DNA from: a bacterium UBP4_UBA6127
GTDB taxonomy: Bacteria > UBP4 > UBA4092
Length of the DNA stretch: 64,000 bases
Direction: 5' to 3'
Assembly: GCA_002428325.1 (NCBI GenBank)
Contig: DIVR01000065.1
Coordinates: 169,977 to 233,976, forward strand
The notes under the pieces are model-generated. The model searched no databases, was not told where the DNA came from, and worked only from the letters and a program-made list of their open reading frames with translations. The stretch's first letter is position 1, and the number at the start of each line of letters is the position of its first letter. Positions 27,019-36,002 of the stretch are shown here, piece by piece. Both the position numbers and the translations under genes were made by a program.

Positions 27019-27206
27019 ATAGAATAACCTAACTCTTATTATATTAGTCATATATATCATTTTATCAGAAGCCCTTTTTGCTATCTCAGAAAGGTTGTTA
27101 CCGGTAGTTTTGACTCAAGGTCTAATCTGTTATACTGATTAACAATATAGATAACCTGTTCCTGGCGAACAGGGGTATTAATCCTCTCTAAGAGGCTATT
27201 ATTATT

Positions 27207-29288
27207 ATGAATGAACCGATTAACAGCAAAAACAATCTAAACATCTCTGCCGTTATCTTTTTTGTAATGACCCTGTTGATTTCAGGAGGAGTTTATCTTT
27301 ACACCCTGGCTCCAACTGTTACCTTTGGGGATAGTGGGGACTTTATTACAGCCGCTTATGCCTTGAGGTTTGCTCATCCGCCAGGGTATCCTGTATTTAT
27401 TATCTTAGGCAAATTATTTTCTCTTCTGCCCATATCCGGTGAGATTGCTTACCGAATCAATTTTATGTCAGCTTTTTTTTCAACTCTATCAGTTGGGATG
27501 GTCTATATCCTTGTCCTCTTTTTGGTCAGTGGTGGGAAGTCTATATTCAAGAAACAAAATAACGGCCCGTTATCGGAAAACCAGGAAATATTAAATCCGG
27601 GGATTCATGCTTGTGCTATGTTGGGAGCCTTAAGCTTTGCTTTCTCAGGTACTTTCTGGTCCCAGGCCCTGGTGGCTAAAGTTCATCCATTGGCAGCCTT
27701 TTTAACCGCTGTAGTATTTCTGCTTATTTTGAAATATGGGTGGACAGGAGAACGAAAATTCTGGTTTGCTTCTGTATTTATTTGGGGATTCAGCCTGGGG
27801 ACCCACTTTACACCTGTTTTGTATATCCTCCCGGTGCTTCTTTTCTTATGGTATGAAAAAAAGTTAAAAGATATATTGAGTGGAAGTTCTTTGATATATG
27901 GAGTATCGTTGGCTTTATTGGGTTTTTCAGTAAATCTTATGATTCCTTTGGTGAGTCCTCATTTAATTGAAGTGGAATGGGGCTTAGGAGATAGTTGGCA
28001 GGGATTTAAACATATCCTATTGCGGGGGGATTATGCTCCATATGAGTGGGCACGTCCTTTTTCAGCTTTAGCTGAACAGATATCCACAGCGGCCGGGACC
28101 CTGATCACAGGACAATCCACCTCTCTCTTGGGTTTGTTATATGGATTAATCATTACTTGTATGGGCTTGCTGGGGATTCTCTGGCTGATAAAGAACCGTC
28201 GAGGTGAATTGGCTCTTCTGGCCGGAGCCGCTTTCATGGTCTGGGGATTTTATATTGCCAACAGTAATCATCCGATGACCCGGCAACTTTCCCTGGAAAC
28301 AAGAGATATCTTCTTTATTCCGGCCTATATGATTTTTGGTATTTGGGTTGGACTGGGGCTTGTGGGAATATATCAAAAAAAGTTCCTGGAGGGAGAAAGT
28401 CCAACCGGCAATAATAAAACCGGAGTGATCATCTGGATGATTGTGATTATCTTTCTTTCTTGCCTTGGTTTCAGTATCCAAATCCAAAGGCATAATGAGA
28501 GGGAATATTTCCTGGCTAAAGATTACGCCCGATGCCTTATGGATACCATGGAAAAAGATGCTATCTATATTGGGGACGATGATATGCACTTGTTCCCTTT
28601 ATGGTATCTGCAGCAAGTTGAAGGGTATCGAACGGATATTTTGATATTTTCCAGGACTTCTTTCTATAAGCAATGGTATTATGACAACCTTAAAAAAAGA
28701 AACCTTCCTCAATTTCAGCTGCCGGCTTTTTCAGAAGGTATGGTTCCCAAAGATATCTTGAAAGCCCAGGCTTTCCTGGATAAACAATTATTTGCTCTGT
28801 TTACCCTGAATCTGGCCGAACGCCCCTGTTATTTCTATCAGAAATATCCACTGAAGATAACTCCACCCTTACCTGTTAGCCAGGTTGGATTATTATATCG
28901 AGTTACTCAGAATCCCCTGAAGGGAAGCATTCAAGCAGAGCCTTACCCCTATCTGCCTCCTGCCAATTCATATCAATACCAGTTGGGACTTCAACCCTTA
29001 GGTGAAAGAGATTTCTGGAGAAACTGGGCCATTGAACGGTTGTCAGATTACCATGATCTGGAAGGGCAATATTGGATGGGCCAAATGAACCTTATCCGGG
29101 CTGAAGCAGAACTCCTGCAAGCAGTTGATCTGAATCCTTTTAATGCCAGGGGACATTTCGATCTGGGTGAGTATTATCTTACTCAGGGAGAATTTGAAAA
29201 AGCCAGAGATTCTTATGCCAGAGCTTTATACATTAATCCCGATATGGAGAAAGCTCGGGTCGCCATAGATAAACTTAAGATTAGATAA
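27207..29288 (+). CDS. DUF2723 GT-C family membrane protein with TPRs
   Basis: A 693-residue protein of the DUF2723 family, a GT-C glycosyltransferase-like group. The diagnostic first loop reads APTVTFGDSGDFITAAYALR then HPPGYPVFIILGKLFSLLP. About 10-12 membrane helices cover residues 15-430. A soluble domain (IYIGDDDMHLFPLWYLQQVE, TDILIFSRTSFYKQWYYDNL) follows, and two TPRs end the protein (about 625-690). It probably transfers a lipid-linked sugar on the outer face of the inner membrane. Substrate and acceptor are unknown. It is convergent with two pilin genes. Confidence 0.88.
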   Translation: MNEPINSKNNLNISAVIFFVMTLLISGGVYLYTLAPTVTFGDSGDFITAAYALRFAHPPGYPVFIILGKLFSLLPISGEIAYRINFMSAFFSTLSVGMVYILVLFLVSGGKSIFKKQNNGPLSENQEILNPGIHACAMLGALSFAFSGTFWSQALVAKVHPLAAFLTAVVFLLILKYGWTGERKFWFASVFIWGFSLGTHFTPVLYILPVLLFLWYEKKLKDILSGSSLIYGVSLALLGFSVNLMIPLVSPHLIEVEWGLGDSWQGFKHILLRGDYAPYEWARPFSALAEQISTAAGTLITGQSTSLLGLLYGLIITCMGLLGILWLIKNRRGELALLAGAAFMVWGFYIANSNHPMTRQLSLETRDIFFIPAYMIFGIWVGLGLVGIYQKKFLEGESPTGNNKTGVIIWMIVIIFLSCLGFSIQIQRHNEREYFLAKDYARCLMDTMEKDAIYIGDDDMHLFPLWYLQQVEGYRTDILIFSRTSFYKQWYYDNLKKRNLPQFQLPAFSEGMVPKDILKAQAFLDKQLFALFTLNLAERPCYFYQKYPLKITPPLPVSQVGLLYRVTQNPLKGSIQAEPYPYLPPANSYQYQLGLQPLGERDFWRNWAIERLSDYHDLEGQYWMGQMNLIRAEAELLQAVDLNPFNARGHFDLGEYYLTQGEFEKARDSYARALYINPDMEKARVAIDKLKIR

Positions 29289-29301
29289 GTTTATTATCTA
29301 A
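29281..29301. terminator. Short AT-rich hairpin between convergent genes
   Basis: TTAGATAA and TTATCTAA flank a 5-nt loop exactly at the junction of the DUF2723 gene and the minor pilin gene. It overlaps both gene ends and could serve both strands. The stem is weak and the T-tract is interrupted. Confidence 0.4.
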
Positions 29302-29681
29302 TTGATTTTGTGAGTAGAGAATTCCTTACTGGTCGGATTGTAATTTGGACAGGTAATGGGATCCCCTATGACTCCTGAGGCGGCACCGTTGATGGTATAT
29401 TCATCTTCTGTTGTTGGGCATCGGGCGGATTGTGGATTTCTCAAGTAAGCGGTTAACTCTGACAGGGTCAAACTATCTTCATTTGTCTTTTTGTTTTCTA
29501 TCGCATATTGAGCTTTTGCATCTTCCATGATCCTGAGATTGTTAATACAGGATTTTGCATTAGCTTGCAGCCTACTTTTCATGTAATAAGGAATAGCTAT
29601 TGAAGCCAGAATCCCAATAATTCCCACCACAATCATAATCTCAATGAGGGTAAATCCTTTTTGATTGCGTTGCTTCTGCAT
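29298..29681 (-). CDS. Type IV pilin-like protein 2
   Basis: A 127-residue class III-leader prepilin. The leader MQKQRNQKG precedes FTLIEIMIVVGIIGILASIA, with cleavage after Gly9 and Glu at +5 of the mature protein. The rest of the sequence (AKSCINNLRIMEDAKAQYAI) continues the N-terminal helix into a small globular domain with three or four Cys residues. It follows the other pilin gene by 96 nt, with a hairpin between them, so it is probably expressed at a lower level from the same promoter. It is assembled in the periplasm by a type IV pilus or type II secretion machine not seen here. Confidence 0.92.
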   Translation of the reverse strand: MQKQRNQKGFTLIEIMIVVGIIGILASIAIPYYMKSRLQANAKSCINNLRIMEDAKAQYAIENKKTNEDSLTLSELTAYLRNPQSARCPTTEDEYTINGAASGVIGDPITCPNYNPTSKEFSTHKIN

Positions 29682-29704
29682 AATGTCTATCCTTTTTTTA
29701 ATAA

Positions 29705-29746
29705 ATAAGGCGTCATGTGATCTCGGCGAACACCATGACGCCTTAT
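29705..29746 (-). terminator. Hairpin between the two pilin genes
   Basis: A perfect 13-bp stem (ATAAGGCGTCATG with its complement) around a 16-nt loop. On the plus strand it is followed by a run of seven T. On the minus strand, the pilin direction, TTTATT follows. It is likely to end or attenuate the major pilin transcript. Confidence 0.65.
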
Positions 29747-29777
29747 AAACTTTTTTTAAATGAAGAACTTATCAGGT

Positions 29778-30146
29778 TTATGGATATTTGTGACCTGTAA
29801 ATTCATCACCAGTTCCATAGTTCGGGCAAACCGGCGGAGTCCCAACAATGGTCAATGTATAAGAAGAGCCATTGGACGGACAAACAAAAGAACCAACGGA
29901 ATCACGCATGTAAGGTTCCAAGTCAGTCTGGGTTACCGATGCGGAATTGTCTTTCTTTTCTTCCAGGGCCCACTGCTGCTGTGCGCCATCAATCTGTTTC
30001 AGATTATTGACGCAGGCTTTGGCGTTCGCCTGAATACGGGCACGAATGAAGTTCGGGATCGCGATAGCGGCCAGAATACCAATGATGGCGACTACGATCA
30101 TGATTTCAACGAGTGTAAAACCTTTTTGGTTACGTAAGGATTTCAT
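29778..30146 (-). CDS. Type IV major pilin-like protein
   Basis: A 122-residue prepilin. The leader MKSLRNQKG is followed by FTLVEIMIVVAIIGILAAIA with Glu at +5, then NFIRARIQANAKACVNNLKQ. The globular part has WALEEKK and a pair of Cys residues (FVCPSN, PVCPNY) that probably form a disulphide. I start at ATG 30144-30146, with GGGGGGT about 8 nt upstream. The longer in-frame start at 30179 would add 11 residues, including MKIECRRGVRL, and remove that ribosome-binding site. A sigma-54-like promoter lies about 60 nt upstream, next to the PilR-like gene. It is probably the main pilus subunit. Confidence 0.93.
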   Translation of the reverse strand: MKSLRNQKGFTLVEIMIVVAIIGILAAIAIPNFIRARIQANAKACVNNLKQIDGAQQQWALEEKKDNSASVTQTDLEPYMRDSVGSFVCPSNGSSYTLTIVGTPPVCPNYGTGDEFTGHKYP

Positions 30147-30204
30147 TAATCTTACCCCCCTTCTACATTCAATTTTCACTAATTATAAAGACAACCTATC
30201 TATA

Positions 30205-30222
30205 AAGCAACCTCTATGCCAA
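30205..30222 (-). promoter_or_regulatory. Sigma-54 (-24/-12) promoter of the major pilin gene
   Basis: The minus strand reads TTGGCATAGAGGTTGCTT. The invariant GG and GC are 12 nt apart, as in the consensus TGGCAC-N5-TTGC, and only one consensus base (C to T) differs. Transcription would start near 30195, about 50 nt before the pilin ATG. The upstream neighbour encodes a GAFTGA-type activator, which is the class that sigma-54 needs. Confidence 0.8.
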
Positions 30223-30392
30223 AAAAAAATCTATTTATTTGTGATGAGATAACATGAATAAACTCAAGCATAATATTGAATTTACGATTTTCTTGGTAAG
30301 AGATAAGGCTTATAAAAATGAGTTATTCTGTAACCATAAGTAGGCAACCTGTCACTTTAGTTATACATAAAAATCTTCTGATAGGTGATAAA

Positions 30393-31769
30393 TCAATCAG
30401 AGATATTATATTTGGCTAACTTATCATAAAGGCATTTTCGGCTTAAACCGAGAGCTTTAGCGGCCTGCGAACGATTACCTCCAGCGCTTTGAAGAGCTTT
30501 GATAATGATGCGTTTTTCCGCTTCCGCTGTGATGTGATTGATATGGTCCGATAAATTAATGTCTTCAGAAGGCAGGGTTATCGAGGGAGAAGGGATTGTG
30601 GTTCCTGGTTTGATTTCAATGGGAATAGCATCTTCCTCAATAATATCTGAGGGTGAAAGGGCAATGGCTCTTTGAATGAAATTCTCAAATTCTCTAACAT
30701 TGCCGGGCCAGGAATACTCTTGGATGAATTTCAAGACTGGGGTAGATATTTTTTGAATGTTTTTTCCAAACTTATTATTATATTTTTCCCTGAAATATTC
30801 GAATAAGAGAGGGAGGTCATCTCTTCGTTCCCGGAGGGGAGGGAGGAAAATGGAGATGACATTTAGCCGGAAATAAAGGTCTTCCCGGAATGATTTCTCT
30901 TCCACTGCTTTTACTAGGTCCTTATTAGTAGCAGCAACCACCCTGACATCGACCTTGATGACATTATTACCTCCAACCCGTTCAAATTCCCTTTCCTGAA
31001 TGACTCTCAGAAGTTTGGCCTGGGTCGGTAGGGTCATATCCCCAATTTCATCCAGAAATATGGTTCCGCCCTGGGCCATCTCAAATTTACCCAGCCTGCG
31101 TTCAGAAGCCCCGGTAAAAGCGCCTCGTTCATGGCCAAAGAGCTCAGATTCCAGCAATCCTTCGGGGATAGCGACACAATTCATCTTAATAAAAGGTTTT
31201 TTCTGGCGATAACTATTGATATGGATGGCATGGGATACCAACTCTTTACCGGTTCCGCTTTCGCCAATAATCAAAACGGTCACATCCAGTTTGGATACCT
31301 GGGATATCAGCCGATAGACTTCTTTCATCCGTTCGCTGGTGCCGATAATATTTTCGTATTCGCGTTCCTGCTGTTTTAATGCCTGCAGTTCTCTTTGTAG
31401 AAGATTTTTTTCCAAAGCGCGGCGGACGACCACCCGCATTTCATTAATATCGAAAGGTTTGGTGAAATAATCATAGGCGCCAATATCCATAGACTGATAG
31501 GCAATTTCCCGGGAACCGAAAGCTGTCATCATAATGACTGTCGATTCCTTATCTATTTTTCTGATTTCCAACAGAGTCTGAATCCCATCCATCCGGGGCA
31601 TTTTCATGTCCAGTATGACAACATCAAAGGATTTATTTTTGATTTTCTCCAGAGCCTTCAAACCATCTTCTGCAGTTTCAACGTAATAACCTTCTTTATT
31701 CATTAATTCTGACAAGGTGAAACGAAGATCTTCTTCATCATCAACAATCAGGATTTTAGACTGGTTCAT
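30393..31769 (-). CDS. Sigma-54-dependent response regulator, PilR/NtrC-like
   Basis: A 458-residue activator with three parts. The receiver (1-120) has DDEEDLR and phosphoacceptor Asp in VVILDMKMPRMDG. The AAA+ domain (about 140-375) carries Walker A GESGTGKELVSHAIH, the sigma-54 contact loop ELFGHERGAFTGA, Walker B GGTIFLDEIGDM and the arginine-finger region. The Fis-type helix-turn-helix is GGNRSQAAKALGLSRKCLYD. Its start overlaps the kinase gene by 4 nt. It probably activates the pilin promoter 170 nt downstream, as PilR does. Confidence 0.93.
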   Translation of the reverse strand: MNQSKILIVDDEEDLRFTLSELMNKEGYYVETAEDGLKALEKIKNKSFDVVILDMKMPRMDGIQTLLEIRKIDKESTVIMMTAFGSREIAYQSMDIGAYDYFTKPFDINEMRVVVRRALEKNLLQRELQALKQQEREYENIIGTSERMKEVYRLISQVSKLDVTVLIIGESGTGKELVSHAIHINSYRQKKPFIKMNCVAIPEGLLESELFGHERGAFTGASERRLGKFEMAQGGTIFLDEIGDMTLPTQAKLLRVIQEREFERVGGNNVIKVDVRVVAATNKDLVKAVEEKSFREDLYFRLNVISIFLPPLRERRDDLPLLFEYFREKYNNKFGKNIQKISTPVLKFIQEYSWPGNVREFENFIQRAIALSPSDIIEEDAIPIEIKPGTTIPSPSITLPSEDINLSDHINHITAEAEKRIIIKALQSAGGNRSQAAKALGLSRKCLYDKLAKYNISD

Positions 31770-33370
31770 ACGATATCCTCTTTATCTGGTATTACCGGCA
31801 GCCAGATTTGGAAAGTGGTTAGCTCCCCTTGTTGGCTGTCAACTTCAATCCACCCGCTATGGGCTGCGATTATCTGATGGGAAATAGCTAAACCTAATCC
31901 CGATCCCGTATTTTTGGTGGTAAAGAACGGATCAAAGATTTTTTCGGTTAATTCTGGGGGAATGGCCGGGCCGTTATTGGATATTTCAACCACGATAAAA
32001 CCGGTATGGGGAATCCTATAGTCCTGTCGGGGAGGAGCTTGATAACTCCGGACCCTTATCAGAGCCTTTTGCGGCATATTAGGGGTAACCGCATCTATGG
32101 CATTCAGGAAAATATTTAATAAAGCCTGCATGATTTTATCTTTTTCTATCCGAAGCCTCGGAAGGGGATTATCCATTATCTCATCGATTTCAATGCTGGA
32201 TAAATATTTAGGGGATTGTTTGGCAACAAAAAGGGCATCCTTCAGGACATCTTCCAGATGGGACCATTGGGTTCCCCCTTCAGTAGCATGGGAAAAATCC
32301 AATAACTCTTCTACGACATGATTGAGTCGATCAATTTCTTTGACAATAATGGTGGCGTATTTATGGTTTTTATCATCCAAGGGGGTATCCTCGGAAATCA
32401 TTTGGGCCAACCCCTTCATAGAACCCAGAGGATTCCTGATTTCATGGGCTAGCCCGGTGGAAAGGGTCCCGATAGCGGCCAATCGGTCAGACCGGTGCAG
32501 TTGCTGCTGGATTTGTTTGATACGACTCAAGTCCTTGAAGGATGCGACTACTCCCAGTAATATATCGTTTGTATCTTTCATCAGGTTGATACTGATGCCG
32601 ATGGGAATCAACCCGGTTGAAGGAGTATTGATGGAAACCTCTTCTGAAGAATAAACAACCTTTCCTTCCAGGGTTTGCTTGAACATTGCCCGAACCCTTT
32701 GGTTTTCCAGCACATCAGGGATTATATCAAAGATGGATTTCCCTTCCGCATAGCTTTCGGGAAGGCCCAGAATGGTTTCAGCCGCTGTATTAATCGTATT
32801 GATGGTTCCCTGGTTGTCCAGGGTCAGCAATCCTCCCCCCAGGCTTTCGAATATGTATTTATTCCGTTCATGGACATAAGTCCTCAGGTTCTGGACCATG
32901 ATATTGAAATTATCCTGTAAGACACCGATTTCCTCATGGGCAGATATTTTGGGAGGGGTTACCCATTCACCAGTGGAAAGTTTTTTGATGATTTCATTTA
33001 TCTGTTTCAGAGGTTTGACCACCACATAACTCAGGAGGAATCCAACGATAGCCGATAGAAGAGCGCCTCCCAGCAGAAGAGAAAATAAAGAATCGGTTAT
33101 TCGAAGGGTATCTTCATGAGTTACTCCTGTCCGGGGAAGATTGGTGCCCAGGTATTGGATCATGATAATTCCAATGAATAATACCAGCAGACAGAATAGC
33201 AGGGGGGTGGCAAAAATCAGCCTGACCCGCCATTGTTCTTTTTGGTAATTGGGAGGTGCATCCGGTGGATTTGTTTTTATATCAGGTTTTTCAGGGACCC
33301 CAAGCCTCGATTGCTTTTCAGCCTTTCCAGGGTCAGGCGATTTCCTGTTATTATTTTTTAGCAGGGGCAT
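31766..33370 (-). CDS. PilS/NtrB-like sensor histidine kinase
   Basis: A 534-residue membrane kinase. Two helices (about 50-75 and 93-115) flank a very short extracytoplasmic loop of about 20 residues. HAMP follows (VVKPLKQINEIIKKLSTGEW), then a PAS domain (LLTLDNQGTINTINTAAETI), the HisKA H-box GLAHEIRNPLGSMKGLAQMI and an HATPase domain with an N box (ALLNIFLNAIDAV) and G boxes (FTTKNTGSGLGLAISHQI). The short loop suggests it senses membrane or cytoplasmic signals, as PilS senses pilin. It overlaps the regulator by 4 nt and the upstream TPR gene by 20 nt. Confidence 0.92.
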   Translation of the reverse strand: MPLLKNNNRKSPDPGKAEKQSRLGVPEKPDIKTNPPDAPPNYQKEQWRVRLIFATPLLFCLLVLFIGIIMIQYLGTNLPRTGVTHEDTLRITDSLFSLLLGGALLSAIVGFLLSYVVVKPLKQINEIIKKLSTGEWVTPPKISAHEEIGVLQDNFNIMVQNLRTYVHERNKYIFESLGGGLLTLDNQGTINTINTAAETILGLPESYAEGKSIFDIIPDVLENQRVRAMFKQTLEGKVVYSSEEVSINTPSTGLIPIGISINLMKDTNDILLGVVASFKDLSRIKQIQQQLHRSDRLAAIGTLSTGLAHEIRNPLGSMKGLAQMISEDTPLDDKNHKYATIIVKEIDRLNHVVEELLDFSHATEGGTQWSHLEDVLKDALFVAKQSPKYLSSIEIDEIMDNPLPRLRIEKDKIMQALLNIFLNAIDAVTPNMPQKALIRVRSYQAPPRQDYRIPHTGFIVVEISNNGPAIPPELTEKIFDPFFTTKNTGSGLGLAISHQIIAAHSGWIEVDSQQGELTTFQIWLPVIPDKEDIV

Positions 33371-34148
33371 TAGGTTTCTCTTGGATGACTTTTATCTGGG
33401 TTTGCAGCTCGGGAATATGGGATTGAGCCGCTTTGGCATAGGGTTGAATATTTAATTTTTTAACTTCTTTCCAGGCTTCCAGGGCTCCTGCCGGGTCTTT
33501 CAGCCTTTCCAGGGTGAAAGCCAGATACTCCATGACATTGGCTCGGTCCCAATCTTCCATCTTTTTTCGGGAAGCCAGCCGGAACTGGATTTTAGCATTG
33601 GAATAATCCTGGAGTTTATGAAAATAGAGCAAGCCTAAATCATAATTTAATTCATATCGGTCAGGATTATTTCTCAATCCTTCCTGGAGAAAATCGATGG
33701 CTTGTTGAGGGGCATTTAATTTCTTCCAGAGCCACCAGCTTCCCACCCGATAGGCTTCTAAAAATTGAGGGTCTAACCTGGTTACTACCTCGATTAAAGG
33801 CATCAGGTCCGCATCATGAGACTTTGAATGTGATGAATGTTCATGCCCATGCAAATGTTCAGGGTGTCCCGGGTGAATCATTTCATGTTCTTCAGGGGTG
33901 ACCGAGGCATGAAAATAATCATCGACTTTAATCCAGGCCAAATCGGCCAGGGTCACTCGGATTTCTCTGAAGGCTCCGGAAACCACTTTACCGGGGGTGA
34001 TCCGGCTGGAGCCATGGGAATTTTCATCATGACCACTCATTTCTTTTTTCTGCCTGTTTAGCTGGCTGCTTATCATAACTAAGAGGATAGCCAATATCAG
34101 CAGGCTGAACCATAAAACTCGGTTATTTTTGTCCAAGATAGATTTCAT
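33351..34148 (-). CDS. Membrane-anchored TPR protein with His-rich segment
   Basis: A 265-residue protein with one N-terminal helix (VLWFSLLILAILLVMISSQL). A periplasmic region follows in which ADLAWIKVDDYFHASVTPEE leads into a His-rich stretch of about 25 residues (HEMIHPGHPEHLHGHEHSSH). Three TPR-like repeats then occupy about 120-250 (DPQFLEAYRVGSWWLWKKLN, RYELNYDLGLLYFHKLQDYS). It leads the kinase/regulator/pilin cluster and overlaps the kinase gene by 20 nt. The His cluster could bind metal; that is inference. No function is assigned. Confidence 0.8.
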   Translation of the reverse strand: MKSILDKNNRVLWFSLLILAILLVMISSQLNRQKKEMSGHDENSHGSSRITPGKVVSGAFREIRVTLADLAWIKVDDYFHASVTPEEHEMIHPGHPEHLHGHEHSSHSKSHDADLMPLIEVVTRLDPQFLEAYRVGSWWLWKKLNAPQQAIDFLQEGLRNNPDRYELNYDLGLLYFHKLQDYSNAKIQFRLASRKKMEDWDRANVMEYLAFTLERLKDPAGALEAWKEVKKLNIQPYAKAAQSHIPELQTQIKVIQEKPNAPAKK

Positions 34149-34328
34149 AATAAATATCAGTAATATTAACCTCGGCCGTATTTTGGGATGTCAGGGAACA
34201 GTCAATTCCCGGGTATCATCTGAAATTGTATCAAAAAAACATACTTTCAGTTCATTTGTTCTGTGGAATATGCCCATCTAAAAAAAACTTAGGTTTTGTT
34301 CCTGATTGAACCAACGGATTTATTCTCT

Positions 34329-34640
34329 CTATTCAGGGAGTCTGACTTTGATAATGTTATTTTCAATGGTCCATTCCAGCTTTTTCAAGTGGATGGAATT
34401 GATTAAGTCCAACTCTCCGGTTACCAGGCTGAATTTCCAGCCATGCCAGGGACAGGTAACCTGAGTTCCCTCCAGGAATCCTTCACTGAGAGGCCCTCCC
34501 GTATGCGGACATGAATCTAGAATGACATGGTAAGTTCCCTCAATATTAAACACAGCAATGGGAACATCTTCAATGATTTTGGATTTTACAGAACCAGGGG
34601 GAATATCAGAAACCGGGCAAAAATCATAATATGGGGCCAT
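34329..34640 (-). CDS. Rieske [2Fe-2S] ferredoxin-like protein
   Basis: A 103-residue Rieske protein of the NirD/BphF type. The cluster ligands are Cys and His in CPHTGG and Cys and His in CPWHGWKF, spaced as in soluble Rieske ferredoxins. No signal peptide is visible, so it should be cytoplasmic. The start is 1 nt after the stop of the DUF309 gene, which suggests translational coupling. Its redox partner is not encoded nearby. Confidence 0.9.
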   Translation of the reverse strand: MAPYYDFCPVSDIPPGSVKSKIIEDVPIAVFNIEGTYHVILDSCPHTGGPLSEGFLEGTQVTCPWHGWKFSLVTGELDLINSIHLKKLEWTIENNIIKVRLPE

Positions 34641-34641
34641 A

Positions 34642-35388
34642 TTACAAGGATTCCTTACTGATGAGTTTCTCCGGGGTGATGGAGATTTTAGGGATCATGG
34701 ACATATCAAATTGATGTATCCTGTCTTTACCCAGATTTTCCATCCTAATAAGGCATTTTCGGGTCTGGAGATAAAAAGCTTCAAGTTCCAGTCCTGATTC
34801 ACGGGGAAGAAAAGGTTCCATTCGGGAGGTTCCATCTTTCAGCAGAGAAGATGCTCCTGCATAATTTTGGTTAAGCAGATGATAAAATCCAACGGCAATC
34901 TGGATGATTCCCTGCAATAAGGGACGCAAAGGGCCGTTCTCTTCCAACCAGTGTTCTTCCAGTATTTCATGGGTTTCAAAGAAAAGATGCTGATTGAATA
35001 AGAAAGCTCCCAATCTGAAACCCTTTTCCAAGGGAGGCAGTTTACCCCAATCTGGGTTTTCCCGGATATCCCGGATTATCTCACATGCGGCAACAGCTTT
35101 TGTGTGGATTTCCTTTATCTCATTAAGATACTCCCTCTTTAATTGAGGAAGATTATGGGATTTATCATCTTTCGGGGAGACATTAAAAATGGATTTGGAA
35201 ATAAGGGATTTGTAGGCAGGCAGGGTAGTATAGGGTTTAATATCTAATATCGTGGTCTTCCCAGAAGTGGGACCTTCCCATATCTTACACAGGAGTTCAA
35301 GCATCTCTACCGGAGACAATGAAGATGGGTACTTAAGTGATTCCAGGATGATTTCAGCCAGTTGGTTGCGCAGTTCGATTTCCATCAT
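34642..35388 (-). CDS. DUF309 domain protein
   Basis: A protein of about 248 residues. The C-terminal half carries the DUF309 signature (GAFLFNQHLFFETHEILEEH, then GIIQIAVGFYHLLNQNYAGA), in which His, Glu and His residues are conserved. The N-terminal half (about 1-110) is not recognisable to me. A TTG two codons earlier is also in frame; I chose ATG 35386-35388, and the ATG at 35383-35385 is equally possible. It sits between def and the Rieske gene on the same strand. The family has no established function. Confidence 0.8.
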   Translation of the reverse strand: MMEIELRNQLAEIILESLKYPSSLSPVEMLELLCKIWEGPTSGKTTILDIKPYTTLPAYKSLISKSIFNVSPKDDKSHNLPQLKREYLNEIKEIHTKAVAACEIIRDIRENPDWGKLPPLEKGFRLGAFLFNQHLFFETHEILEEHWLEENGPLRPLLQGIIQIAVGFYHLLNQNYAGASSLLKDGTSRMEPFLPRESGLELEAFYLQTRKCLIRMENLGKDRIHQFDMSMIPKISITPEKLISKESL

Positions 35389-35465
35389 GTTCAATACCCG
35401 GGAACTTTTGGGGTCTGGAACCTCCTGCCGAATATGAATCGAGTGATTATATTACTTCCGATAGT

Positions 35466-36002
35466 TTATTCTTCATCCAGTCCGTATCGGGCTAGTTCTT
35501 TTAGAAAAGTCAGGGATTTCATGTCTTCCATCCGGTCAATGAAAAGAATACCTTTCAGATGATCTGTTTCATGCTGGATGATGACAGCATGAAATCCGGT
35601 TGCTTTCAGGGTTATTTCTTTCCCATTCCGGTCCCATGCCTTCACTTGAACTTTCGTATGTCGGGGGACTTTCCCACGGATATCCGGGATGGAAAGACAT
35701 CCTTCCCAGCTTTCTTGCTTATCATCTGACAGGGGGGTAACTACTGGATTGACCAGCACTGTCAAAGGCAAATCCCCCCGGGACTTCCGTCCGGGTTCTT
35801 CAATATATTCCATAATGACGATTGATTTTGATTCATGAACCTGGGGAGCGGCTAATCCGACTCCGTCAAATTCATGCAAGGTCTCTACCATATCATCAAT
35901 TAATTTCTGTATTAAGGGGCTTTTTAATTCGGCCAGGGTCAAATCCTTGGTTTTCTTCCGTAATACCGGATGACCCAGATGGGATATTTTTAATATTGAC
36001 AT
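35466..36002 (-). CDS. def: Peptide deformylase
   Basis: Removes the formyl group from the N-terminal Met of new proteins. The 178 residues contain all three family motifs: GVGLAAPQVHES (motif 1, GxGxAAxQ), EGCLSIPD (motif 2, EGCLS, metal-binding Cys) and QHETDHLKGILFIDR (motif 3, HExxH-like QHExDH with two His ligands). It heads the def-DUF309-Rieske unit. No fmt gene is adjacent, unlike the common def-fmt pair. Confidence 0.96.
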   Translation of the reverse strand: MSILKISHLGHPVLRKKTKDLTLAELKSPLIQKLIDDMVETLHEFDGVGLAAPQVHESKSIVIMEYIEEPGRKSRGDLPLTVLVNPVVTPLSDDKQESWEGCLSIPDIRGKVPRHTKVQVKAWDRNGKEITLKATGFHAVIIQHETDHLKGILFIDRMEDMKSLTFLKELARYGLDEE

